Positions 23,519-31,185 of a stretch of 64,000 bases of DNA are shown one piece after another. Position 1 is the first letter of the stretch, and each line of letters begins with the position of its first letter. The stretch is from assembly GCF_000177215.2 (NCBI RefSeq), contig NZ_CM001368.1, positions 3,417,625 to 3,481,624 on the forward strand, read 5' to 3'. The stretch is from Solidesulfovibrio carbinoliphilus subsp. oakridgensis. GTDB taxonomy: Bacteria > Desulfobacterota > Desulfovibrionia > Desulfovibrionales > Desulfovibrionaceae. A program made the translations under genes and the position numbers. Under the pieces are notes generated by a model. That model was not told the origin of the DNA and ran no database searches. It saw nothing but the letters and a program-made list of their open reading frames with translations.

Positions 23519-25434
23519 GCGATTCCACCGGCGCGGCCGGCATCGTCCGCAACAAGTTCGACACGGCCCAGAACTACGCCAGCGACGCCTGGACCTCGGC
23601 CATCGCCTTCCTGGAGCGCCTGGGCGGCGTGGCCCGGCTGACCTATCCGTCCGTGGACCTGCCGGGCCTGCCCGACCAGCCGGAATACGCGGCCGTGCCG
23701 GGCGCGCCGGCCCTTGCCGCCGTGACCCTGGCCCCGGTGGCCGGGCCACGGGTCCCGGACCTGACGGCCCTGGCCCTCGACGGCCTCGACCTGCCCCGGT
23801 TCGACGTGGCTCCGCCGGACATCGTCCTCCCGGGCGACCCGGACCCGGCCTGGCCCGACGCCCCGGGCCAGGTGCCGAACCTGCCGGACGTGGAGCTTCC
23901 GGCCGATCCGGCCCTGACCCTGCCCGAGCCGCCGGTCTTCGAGGCCATTGCCATCCCGGAATTGCCCGGCCCCATCACCCCGACCTTCGAGGGCGAGCGG
24001 CCGCCCATGCCCGAGCTGCTCGTTCCGGGGAACCTCTTCGTCCTGCCCCGGGAGGCGGCCTACGATTCGCCGCTTCGGGCCGCCCTGGCCGACCGGCTGG
24101 CCACGGAACTGGCCCGGGGGGGGGCCGGCTTCGGCCCGGAGTTGGAGCGTGACCTCTGGGACCGGGCCGGCCGTCGGGCCGAGGCGGCGCTGGCCGCGCG
24201 CCTCAAAGAGCTCTCCGACGGCTTCGCCGCCCGGGGGGCCTTTGCCCTGTCCGGCCCCCTGGCCGATCTCCTGCGCCAGGCCTACGCCGACCATGCCGAC
24301 GCCTTGGCTGCGGCCAACCTGGACATCCTGGCCAAACAGGCCGAGCTGGCCGGGCAAAACGGGCGGGCCGCGGTGGACCAGGCCCTGGCCCTCGAAGCCC
24401 AGAACATCGAACTGTTCAACCAGGCCGCCACCCGGGCCTTTGACGGGGCCAAGGCGTTGGCCCAGTACGGCTACGAGGCGCTCAACGCCGAAGTGGCCGT
24501 GCACAACGCCCAGCTGGCCCGCTACCAGGCCGACGCGGCCGTGTACGAGGCCCGCATCCGGGCCGCCCTGTCCGACCTCGAGGCCTACAAGGTCCGGCTC
24601 GAAGGGACCCGGCTCTCCGGCGAGGCCCAGAAGCGGGCGGCCGACCTCTATCTGGCCGAGCTTTCCGGGGTGACGGCCCTGGTCGGGCTCTACAAGGCCC
24701 GGATGGAGGGCGCGGCCGCCAAGTCGGCGCTTAACCGCGACCGTCTGGGCGCCTACGAGGCCCAGGTCCAGGCCTATGTGGCCTCGGTCAACGCCAACAC
24801 CGCCCGCTACAACGCCCATGCCGCCTCCGTGGCCGGCCAGGAGGCCAAGGCCCGGGTCTACGCCGAGCAGGTCCGGGCCTTTGGCGAGCGGGTGGGCGCG
24901 GCCAAGGCCGAGGCCGAGACCAGGCTGGCCCTGGCCACGGAGGAAAACCGGGTCAGGATCGAGGCCCAAAAGGCCGACGTGGCCCGGTTCGAGGCCGAAT
25001 TGCGCCAGGCCCAGGCCCAGGCCGAAGTCCTGCAAAAGGACAAGGAGCTGGCCCTTCGCGGCTACGAGGCCGGGCTCGCGGCCCGGCAGGCCGAGGCGGA
25101 CCTCAAAAGCAAGGACCACGCCGCCCGGATCGACGCCTACCTCAAGTCCGCCGAGGTCTCGATCAAGGAGGCGGACATGCTCCTGCAAAACTCCCTTGGC
25201 GAACTGCGCCTGGAGTCCGAGAAGATCCGCTCCGGGGCGCAAGTCTCGGCCCAGATGGCGGCCAGCGCCCTGGGGTCGGTCAACGCTTCGGCCCAGATCG
25301 GCTACAGCGAGTCCCTCGGCCAGCGCACCAACACCTCGACCACCGAATCGGTCCAGCGTTCGGTCAGCGAAACCACCTCCAAGTCGAACGGCTTCCGGGA
25401 AAGCTACAACCACAACTACAACTACAAGGTCTAG
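23515..25434 (+). CDS. Large coiled-coil virion protein, possible tail or ejection protein
   Basis: A 639-residue protein in an ATGA overlap with the previous gene and preceded by AAAAGGAGG. Residues about 45-180 are Pro/Asp/Leu-rich and extended (LPGLPDQPEYAAVPGAPALA, LPGDPDPAWPDAPGQVPNLP). Residues 190-600 are almost entirely heptad-like alpha-helix rich in Ala, Glu, Gln and Lys (FEAELRQAQAQAEVLQKDKE). The end is Ser/Thr/Asn-rich and closes with YNHNYNYKV. No enzyme motif. Long helical proteins of podoviruses form tail rods or the ejected inner core; a role of that kind is suggested by size and shape only. Confidence 0.55.
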   Translation: MSDSTGAAGIVRNKFDTAQNYASDAWTSAIAFLERLGGVARLTYPSVDLPGLPDQPEYAAVPGAPALAAVTLAPVAGPRVPDLTALALDGLDLPRFDVAPPDIVLPGDPDPAWPDAPGQVPNLPDVELPADPALTLPEPPVFEAIAIPELPGPITPTFEGERPPMPELLVPGNLFVLPREAAYDSPLRAALADRLATELARGGAGFGPELERDLWDRAGRRAEAALAARLKELSDGFAARGAFALSGPLADLLRQAYADHADALAAANLDILAKQAELAGQNGRAAVDQALALEAQNIELFNQAATRAFDGAKALAQYGYEALNAEVAVHNAQLARYQADAAVYEARIRAALSDLEAYKVRLEGTRLSGEAQKRAADLYLAELSGVTALVGLYKARMEGAAAKSALNRDRLGAYEAQVQAYVASVNANTARYNAHAASVAGQEAKARVYAEQVRAFGERVGAAKAEAETRLALATEENRVRIEAQKADVARFEAELRQAQAQAEVLQKDKELALRGYEAGLAARQAEADLKSKDHAARIDAYLKSAEVSIKEADMLLQNSLGELRLESEKIRSGAQVSAQMAASALGSVNASAQIGYSESLGQRTNTSTTESVQRSVSETTSKSNGFRESYNHNYNYKV

Positions 25435-25494
25435 CCGGCCCGGCGGCCGATCCCCCGACCCTTTCGCCCGAACCATCCAACCCCGGGAGGGAAC

Positions 25495-25914
25495 ATGGCC
25501 AACCTGCTGTACCCGGCCTTCAAGCGGTCCCTGGGCAACGGCTTTTTCAACCTGAGCGCCGACCCCCTCAAGTGCGCGCTCCTCAAAAGCACCTACCTGC
25601 CGGACGCGGCCCATGCCGTTTTTGCCGACGTGGCCGGCCACGAGGCCTCGGGCGACGGCTACACGCCCGGCGGCCAGGCCCTTTCCGGCGTCACCTGGAC
25701 GGTCTCTGGCACGGCCTGCGCCCTGGACGCGGCCGATCCGGTCTGGACCGAGGCCACGGTCACGGCCCGGTATGCGGTTGTGTACGCGGCCAAGACGGCC
25801 GGCAGCCTGGCTGATCCGCTGGTCTGCCTCCTGGATTTCGGCGCGGACAGGGGGGTGACCGGCGGTATCTTCACCGCCGTCTTCGATGCCGCCGGCATCC
25901 TCGGCCTGGAGTAG
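25495..25914 (+). CDS. Virion-module protein, hypothetical (139 aa)
   Basis: A compact beta-rich protein: MANLLYPAFKRSLGNGFFNL, then LKCALLKSTYLPDAAHAVFA, VARYAVVYAAKTAG-like strands (TARYAVVYAAKTAG) and LVCLLDFGADRGVTGGIFTA. The opening 'LL.PAFK..LG.G.FNL..D.LK..L' recurs in prophage proteins of varied bacteria as I remember them, but I know no function. GGGAGGGAAC precedes ATG 25495. Confidence 0.55.
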   Translation: MANLLYPAFKRSLGNGFFNLSADPLKCALLKSTYLPDAAHAVFADVAGHEASGDGYTPGGQALSGVTWTVSGTACALDAADPVWTEATVTARYAVVYAAKTAGSLADPLVCLLDFGADRGVTGGIFTAVFDAAGILGLE

Positions 25915-25920
25915 CAGGCC

Positions 25921-26262
25921 ATGAGCGGACCATGGGCGGATCGGAATGTGGCCTGGGTCGATTACGACGCGGCCTGGCAGCCGAGGACGGCCCGGGCCCC
26001 GCTCGGCCGGGCCGGGGGAGCCCTTTGGGCCGGACCGGTCCGGGCGGCGGCCGCCGCCTCGGTCCTGGTGCGGACCCTGGCCGGTATTTTTGTCGTCAAC
26101 CCGTGCGGAATCGACCAGCCCGGCCGCAAGCCCCTGCGCCTGGCCTCGCCCGTGGCCAGGCAGGCGAGGCTGGCCTCTCCCGTGGCAACGGCCATCCGGT
26201 CGGCCTCGCCCGGGACGACCACCGTGCGGCTCGCCGCGGCCGTGGAACCAGAAAAACCGTGA
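25921..26262 (+). CDS. Virion-module protein, hypothetical (113 aa)
   Basis: Begins six bases after the previous stop. The N-terminus is Trp-rich (MSGPWADRNVAWVDYDAAWQ); the C-terminus carries the short repeats RLASPVARQARLASPVATAI. No family recognised. The weak ribosome site (GAGTAGCAGGCC) suggests translation by coupling. Confidence 0.5.
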   Translation: MSGPWADRNVAWVDYDAAWQPRTARAPLGRAGGALWAGPVRAAAAASVLVRTLAGIFVVNPCGIDQPGRKPLRLASPVARQARLASPVATAIRSASPGTTTVRLAAAVEPEKP

Positions 26263-26269
26263 GGTGGAT

Positions 26270-26569
26270 ATGGCAGGGACCGTCTATCAAGGCGACGTGG
26301 GACTCGAAATCGTCCTCGACTGCGGCTGCGACGTGAGCGGGGCCGTGGGGGCGGCCGTGGCGGTGAGGACGCCTTCCGGGGCGGTGGTGGCCTGGCCGGC
26401 GGAAACGGCCGCGGCCGGCGGCGGAGGCGTCACCTGCCTGCGCTGCCTGACCCGGGCCGGCGACCTGGCCGAGGCCGGCACCTACCGGCTCCAGGCCTCC
26501 CTGACGCTTGGCGGCTGGACCGGGCGTGGACGGACCGCGATCCTCGTCGTCAAACCGAAATTTTCTTAA
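26270..26569 (+). CDS. Virion-module protein, hypothetical (99 aa)
   Basis: A 99-residue protein with an immunoglobulin-like strand pattern (GDVGLEIVLDCGCDVSGAVG, AVAVRTPSGAVVAWPAETA, AGTYRLQASLTLGGW). Such domains often decorate fibres. GAGGTGG lies just before ATG 26270, and the DGR-type target gene begins ten bases after its stop, so it may help in attaching that protein. Confidence 0.5.
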   Translation: MAGTVYQGDVGLEIVLDCGCDVSGAVGAAVAVRTPSGAVVAWPAETAAAGGGGVTCLRCLTRAGDLAEAGTYRLQASLTLGGWTGRGRTAILVVKPKFS

Positions 26570-26579
26570 AGGAGCGACC

Positions 26580-28049
26580 ATGGCCATTTCCGCCACCTAC
26601 GTCGATGCCGCGACGTTTTCGGCCACCTATGACGCGGCCGGGCAAAAGGACCTGCGCAGCCAGTGCGCCCCGGGGGTCAGGATTCGGGCCGATTGCGGTC
26701 CGGACGGCCTCCGGTACGGCGTGGTTGCGGCCGTCGCCTACGCCGACCCGGTGACCACCATCACCCTCGCCGGCGAGGGGCTCACGCCAAACCTGACGGC
26801 CTTCGTGCACGGCAACGACACGCCCGGGAGCCTGCCGGACCACGGGCACACGCCCGCCGCCGTCGGTCTCGGCAGGGTCACAGACGACGCCCAGGTCCGG
26901 CGGGACGAAAGGGGCCAACCAGGCGGCGTGGCCACCCTGGGCCCGGACGGGCTCGTGCCGGCCGGGCAGCTCCCATCCTCGGTCGATGCCACGGCGGTCC
27001 TGCGGCTGGTGGCCTCGCTCCCGGCCCACTACGCCCGGTCGTCCCTGGCCGGTCTGGCCGGCGCCGACGCGGCCGGCCGCCGGTCCCTGGCCCTGCCCGG
27101 CCGGATCACGGTCAACGTCAATGACTCGGGCTATGCCCTGACGGGCCTGCCGGCCATGGACCTGAACGCCGCGGCCAATTGGGACGCCGTGTCTCCGGAC
27201 TACACCGATCCGGCCAACCGGGCCGGCAAGGATTTTTACGTCTACGCCTGCGCCAGGGCCGACGGAACGTGCAAGCTGCTTTTTTCCGCCAACGCCACCT
27301 TCCCCGCCGGCTACGACGCCGCCACCTCGCGCAAGATCATGGGGGTTCACTGCCTGTGCCTGTCGGTTGGGACCATCGACGGCCATGCCCTGTCCGGTTT
27401 CGCCACCGGGGACATCCTGCCGGCCAGCCTCTGGGACCTCAAACACCGCAGCGCCGGCGACCAGGCCGGGCGGGTGTACAGCCCCGTGGCCGGCGGCAGG
27501 TGGGGCATGATCTACCTGCCGTCGGTCAGCGGCGGCAGGCTGGTTTCCGCTTACGGCGGGACCATCGCCTTGGGCGACACCACCCCGGCCTTCCATTGGT
27601 TCAAGTTCGCCCAGTGGCTCGGGGCCCAGGGCGAGCGCCCCATGACCCAGACGGAGTTCATGGCCTTTTCGCTCGGCAGCAACCAGGGCACCACCCTCGG
27701 CGGCACGGTCAAGCCGGCCACCACCGGCGGCCACGCGGATACCAACGGCCGCCGCATGGTCTCGGACCTCGGTTGCGAAGACTGCTGCGGCGTGTTGTGG
27801 CAGTGGGGGGCCGAGGCCGGCGGCGGCGTCGCCGCGGTGGGGTACGTCAACGCCTGCGACGCCAACGACAGCGGGGTCGCAGGGTATCGCAGCCAGGAGC
27901 CCAACCGCATCGTCATGGGCGGCGTGTGGTCCTTCAGTACTCCGGCGCAAGCCGGTTCGCGCAGTGCCAACTGGGTGAACGCCCCGCTGTCGTTGGGTGC
28001 CAACACGACGACACGCGGCGTCTCGGACAACCTGACCGGCGGGATATAG
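26580..28049 (+). CDS. Mtd-like tail tip protein with C-type-lectin variable domain (DGR-type target)
   Basis: A 489-residue protein ending the module, probably the receptor-binding tip. The N-terminal part is beta-rich, with LTAFVHGNDTPGSLPDHGHT. From about residue 215 it follows the plan of DGR variable proteins such as Mtd of the Bordetella podophage: FYVYACARADGTCKLLFSAN, SRKIMGVHCLCLSVG, SGFATGDILPASLWDLKHR, GRWGMIYLPSVSGG, RPMTQTEFMAFSLGSNQGTT, TTGGHADTNGRRMVSDLGCE, CGVLWQWG, and finally MGGVWSF.. AGSRSANW.. RGVSDNL. The last 42 residues match the usual variable region. AAAGGAG lies five bases before ATG 26580. No reverse transcriptase or template repeat is nearby, so a partner would have to act in trans or be lost. 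Confidence 0.8.
   Translation: MAISATYVDAATFSATYDAAGQKDLRSQCAPGVRIRADCGPDGLRYGVVAAVAYADPVTTITLAGEGLTPNLTAFVHGNDTPGSLPDHGHTPAAVGLGRVTDDAQVRRDERGQPGGVATLGPDGLVPAGQLPSSVDATAVLRLVASLPAHYARSSLAGLAGADAAGRRSLALPGRITVNVNDSGYALTGLPAMDLNAAANWDAVSPDYTDPANRAGKDFYVYACARADGTCKLLFSANATFPAGYDAATSRKIMGVHCLCLSVGTIDGHALSGFATGDILPASLWDLKHRSAGDQAGRVYSPVAGGRWGMIYLPSVSGGRLVSAYGGTIALGDTTPAFHWFKFAQWLGAQGERPMTQTEFMAFSLGSNQGTTLGGTVKPATTGGHADTNGRRMVSDLGCEDCCGVLWQWGAEAGGGVAAVGYVNACDANDSGVAGYRSQEPNRIVMGGVWSFSTPAQAGSRSANWVNAPLSLGANTTTRGVSDNLTGGI
27921..28046 (+). other. Putative DGR variable region (VR)
   Basis: Codes for GGVWSFSTPAQAGSRSANWV and the rest to the C-terminus. Codons here depart from the strong G/C-ending usage around it: AGT, ACT, CAA, GGT, AGT, TTG, GGT and ACA occur within 80 bases. 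Conserved anchors (GGVW, AGSR, NW, RGVSDNL) are interleaved with these. Template-directed adenine mutagenesis produces this kind of mix. No matching template was seen in the window. Confidence 0.55.
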
Positions 28050-28063
28050 GCGGCTTTTGCCGC
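28050..28063 (+). other. Short hairpin directly after the VR stop codon
   Basis: GCGGC (28050-28054), TTTT loop, GCCGC (28059-28063), starting on the base after the TAG stop. DGR variable regions often carry a hairpin/cruciform just 3' of the homing end; the stem here is short (5 bp), so this is only suggestive. Confidence 0.35.
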
Positions 28064-28194
28064 GCAGTCCCGGGTCAGGCGTCCGGCCCATGGCCGGCGG
28101 CCCCAGGGGCCGTCTTGAGCAACAGCCGGAAATGGCCTATTGCCGGGCCGTCGGGCCGCCTCTCCCGGGAGGCGGGCCACGGCCCGGGGGAGGC

Positions 28195-29394
28195 ATGGAC
28201 AAGCCGCGCATCATGTTCGTGGACGACGACCAGGAGATCCTGGCCGCCTATGCCCGCGCTTTCCGCAAACGGTACGCGGTGGAGGTGGCGGCCGGGCCCG
28301 AGGTCGGGCTCGACATGCTGCGGGCCGGCCTGCCCGTGGCCGTGGTCGTTTCGGACCTGCGCATGCCGGGCATGGACGGCGTGGAATTTCTCGGCCGGGT
28401 GCGCGAGATCCGGCCCGAGGCCGTGCGCATCATCCTGACCGGGTTCGCCGACATCGGCGTGGCCATGGCCGCGGTCAACAAGAGCAAGGTCTTCAGTTTC
28501 CTGACCAAGCCCTGTCCCGAGGCGGACCTGGAGGAGGCGCTGGCCGCCGCCCTCCGCCAGTACCAGCTGCTGGCCGCCGAAAAGGAGCTCTTGCGCGGCA
28601 CGGTGCGCGGCACCATAAAGCTCCTGACCAACCTGCTCGAGATGGTCAATCCCGAGGCCTTCGGCAAATCCTCCCGGGTCAAGCGCCTGGCCGTGGACCT
28701 CGGCGCCTACCTCGGGGTCGAGGACGCCTGGCGGCTGGAGCTGGCCGCCATGCTGTCCCAGATCGGCTGCGCCGCCATGCCGGCCGAGAGCCTGCGCCGG
28801 GCCTACCGGGGCGAGCCCCTGCCCGGGGACAAGGCCTACGAATTCGCCATGCATCCCCGGATCGCGGCCGATCTGGTCTCCAACATCCCGCGCCTGCGGG
28901 AAGTGGCCGAGATCATCGCCTACCAGGAGAAGCGCTACGACGGCGGCGGCCTGCCGCCGGACGGGACGAGCGGCGAGCGGATTCCCCTGGGCGCGCGCAT
29001 CCTCAAGGTGGCTCTCGATTTCGACACCCTGGAGGCCCTCTACCGCTACAAGCGGCAGTCGGCCAATCCCGTGGCCGAGGCCCTGGACCGCATGGGCGAC
29101 CGGGAGGGCTGGTACGATCCGGACGTGTTCGGGGCCCTCCAGTCCCTGGCCACCCTGCCCGACGGGTTCGAGCCGCGCCTGGTGCCGGTCGAGGAACTGG
29201 CCCCGGGCATGCTGCTCGACCAGGACGTCCTTGACCTGAAAGGCGAACTGGCGCTCAGCCGCGGGCTCGAACTCAATACGGTCTCCATCCGCCGGCTGGC
29301 CGGGCAGGCCGGGCAAACGGGGAAAAAGGCCCGCTGGCGGGTGCTCGTGCCGCCGGCGGAAAAGCTGGCCTTTGCCAAAATCCTTGATGGATAG
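28195..29394 (+). CDS. Response regulator with degenerate HD-GYP output domain
   Basis: A 399-residue cytoplasmic protein. Residues 1-120 are a complete receiver (VDDDQ acidic cluster, phosphoacceptor Asp54 in SDLRMPG, TKPC lysine). A linker helix leads to an HD-GYP-like domain (about 140-330) whose landmarks align but are altered: the HDIGK position reads SQIGC, the paired HHE position reads YQEKRYDGGGLP, and GYP reads GLP. The metal-binding His/Asp pair is gone, so cyclic-di-GMP hydrolysis is not expected; a binding or scaffolding role is more likely. A C-terminal 60-residue tail follows. GGGGGAGGC precedes ATG 28195. A paralogue lies at 32881-34095. Confidence 0.85.
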   Translation: MDKPRIMFVDDDQEILAAYARAFRKRYAVEVAAGPEVGLDMLRAGLPVAVVVSDLRMPGMDGVEFLGRVREIRPEAVRIILTGFADIGVAMAAVNKSKVFSFLTKPCPEADLEEALAAALRQYQLLAAEKELLRGTVRGTIKLLTNLLEMVNPEAFGKSSRVKRLAVDLGAYLGVEDAWRLELAAMLSQIGCAAMPAESLRRAYRGEPLPGDKAYEFAMHPRIAADLVSNIPRLREVAEIIAYQEKRYDGGGLPPDGTSGERIPLGARILKVALDFDTLEALYRYKRQSANPVAEALDRMGDREGWYDPDVFGALQSLATLPDGFEPRLVPVEELAPGMLLDQDVLDLKGELALSRGLELNTVSIRRLAGQAGQTGKKARWRVLVPPAEKLAFAKILDG

Positions 29395-29502
29395 GCGGAT
29401 TTAGGCCAAAGGAAAGCGGAGGATTCCCAAGGGTTCTCCCAGGCCGCGCTCCCTGGCCGGGACGGCAGCACCGCGACCGGCAACCACCAACCAGGCGCCC
29501 GC

Positions 29503-30318
29503 ATGGAAGCATCCCCCGCCATCCCAAAGGAACTCCTCGGCAAACCGGGCGAGCCGTTTCGGGGGGTCTTTTCCACCCAGACCCAGTCCGTCATCGGTTT
29601 CGGCGCCACCAAGCGCAAGGTGAAGCAGAACATCTTCGTCTTTGCCGAAGAGCAGGCCGACGGGTCTTTCAAGGTCAGAAGCCTCAACAAGCATTTCATC
29701 CCCACCGGCAAGGCCAGGACGCTCGGCAAGGACCAGCTCCTGTCGGAGTACCTTCCCGAGCCCGACCTCTACATGAACAAGGTCGTGCCCATGATGCGCC
29801 AGGTCCGCGAGACCGTGGACGCGGCCGACCAACACCGCTCCCAAGCCGAACTCATGTCCGCCGAGTTCGAATACAAAAACGCCCTGCGCGTGGACGAGGA
29901 GCACATCCGGGCCACCTTCGGCCTCGGGCTCACCTACCTGGACCGGGGCGAACTCGACAACGCCAATCTGGTCTGCCGGCGCATCATCACCCTGGAAGCC
30001 GCCTTCGGCGAGGAGCACAAGCACCTTTTCAACGAATTCGGCATCAAGATGCGCAAGCACAAGATGTACGCCCAGGCCCTGCGCTACTATTTCAAGGCCT
30101 ACCGCCTGACCCGACAGGACGACCACCTGCTCTACAACATTTCCCGGACCTATTACGAAAAGGGCAAACTCCGGCTGGCCAGGAAGTTCCTGGACATGGC
30201 CCTGGCCATCAACCCCGGCTTCGAAGAGGCGGGAGGGCTTTCGCGGGCCATCGAGAAGAAGGCGGAGCAGGAGGGGCGTTTCCCGGACCTCTCCGTGCGC
30301 AAGGGTTTTGACGCCTGA
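29503..30318 (+). CDS. TPR protein of the signalling cluster
   Basis: A 271-residue soluble protein. Residues 1-85 form an unknown domain (STQTQSVIGFGATKRKVKQN, IFVFAEEQADGSFKVRSLNK). Residues about 110-260 are tetratricopeptide repeats (YKNALRVDEEHIRATFGLGL, YAQALRYYFKAYRLTRQDDH, KLRLARKFLDMALAINPGFE), which bind partner proteins. It lies between the first degenerate HD-GYP regulator and the GspE-N/CheX-like gene. The ribosome site before ATG 29503 is poor. Its likely role is to link members of the pathway. Confidence 0.8.
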   Translation: MEASPAIPKELLGKPGEPFRGVFSTQTQSVIGFGATKRKVKQNIFVFAEEQADGSFKVRSLNKHFIPTGKARTLGKDQLLSEYLPEPDLYMNKVVPMMRQVRETVDAADQHRSQAELMSAEFEYKNALRVDEEHIRATFGLGLTYLDRGELDNANLVCRRIITLEAAFGEEHKHLFNEFGIKMRKHKMYAQALRYYFKAYRLTRQDDHLLYNISRTYYEKGKLRLARKFLDMALAINPGFEEAGGLSRAIEKKAEQEGRFPDLSVRKGFDA

Positions 30319-30354
30319 ACCGGCGGCCCGCCGGGCCGCCCGAAAAGGACCGGC

Positions 30355-31185
30355 ATGAGCTTTCTGGGTCGATTTCTTGTGGAGCAGGGGGCCATCACCG
30401 AGGAACAACTCGCGGGGGCCCTGCGTTTCCAGCGGGAACACAACCGCCGCATCGGGGAGGTGGCCGTGGACCGGGGGGTCCTCTCGCCCGCCCAGGTCCT
30501 GGCCATCCGGGACAGGCAGCAGGAAGACTCCAGGCTTTTCGGCGACATTGCCGTCGGCGATCGCCGGCTGACCCGGCGGACCCTGGACGAGCTCCTCTTT
30601 TTCCAGAAGGTCCAGCACACCTATCTCGGCGAGGCCCTGCTCCTTTGCGGGCATATCGACCGCGAACAGTACCAGGGACTCCTGGGCCGCCATGTCGCCA
30701 TGCGCGACACGGCGCGGGTGAGCCTGCGCTACCTCCAGGAATTTTTCACGGAAAATCGGGTGGCCGAAACCCTCTTCGACGCCCTCGGCCGGGTCCTTTC
30801 GAGGCTGGCCGGCGAAGACCTGGCCATCGCCTCCATCGGCGTGCCCTTTGAGCCGGACCGCTACCCCGAAACCGGTGTCCTCAAGGGCGTGTTGCCGGAC
30901 GGCCGCCGCCTGGCCGCGTCCGTCGGCCTGTCGGCGACCCTGGCCGCCCGGGTGGCCGGCGAAACCGGGGAGGGGTCCGGAAAAGGGCTGGCCGGGGTCT
31001 TTTTCCCGGCCGTGCTCCGGTATTTCGGGGACATGCTCCGGGACGCCTCCCTGTTCTTGACCGGTGGCCGGATCGTGCCGGGGGAGGCGTTCGCGCCGCC
31101 TCCGGAGGAGTCGCTTTTCCTGCGCTGCCAGGCCTCCTCGGGCGAGGCCGGGTGCGTGGTCTGGCTCGAGGAGGCCGCCCCATGA
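30355..31185 (+). CDS. GspE-N-like repeats plus CheX-like domain protein
   Basis: A 276-residue protein. The first 150 residues hold two or three copies of a helical motif like the N-terminal domain of type II secretion ATPases: LGRFLVEQGAITEEQLAGAL and YLGEALLLCGHIDREQYQGL. The C-terminal part (residues about 140-275: FFTENRVAETLFDALGRVLS, FPAVLRYFGDMLRDASLFLT) resembles CheX/CheC-type chemotaxis phosphatase or its inactive relatives, judged by the helix pattern only. No ATPase part is present. Its stop overlaps the ATG of the kinase gene (ATGA), so it is made together with the kinase and may act on its phosphorelay. Confidence 0.6.
   Translation: MSFLGRFLVEQGAITEEQLAGALRFQREHNRRIGEVAVDRGVLSPAQVLAIRDRQQEDSRLFGDIAVGDRRLTRRTLDELLFFQKVQHTYLGEALLLCGHIDREQYQGLLGRHVAMRDTARVSLRYLQEFFTENRVAETLFDALGRVLSRLAGEDLAIASIGVPFEPDRYPETGVLKGVLPDGRRLAASVGLSATLAARVAGETGEGSGKGLAGVFFPAVLRYFGDMLRDASLFLTGGRIVPGEAFAPPPEESLFLRCQASSGEAGCVVWLEEAAP

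Noticed and set aside
23380-25641. Very long minus-strand frames opposite the virion genes (also 20437-21507 and 21758-23455)
   Set aside because: Composition typical of antisense frames in GC-rich coding DNA; the plus-strand genes have ribosome sites, overlaps and recognisable motifs.
11120-28049. The module as a tailocin (phage-tail-like bacteriocin)
   Set aside because: A portal, scaffold and major capsid gene are present and sheath, tube and tape-measure genes are absent, which fits a podovirus-type head rather than a tail-only particle.
28050-28194. Template repeat of the DGR directly downstream of the variable protein
   Set aside because: The 145 bases contain no near-copy of 27921-28046, and the next gene is a response regulator, not a reverse transcriptase.
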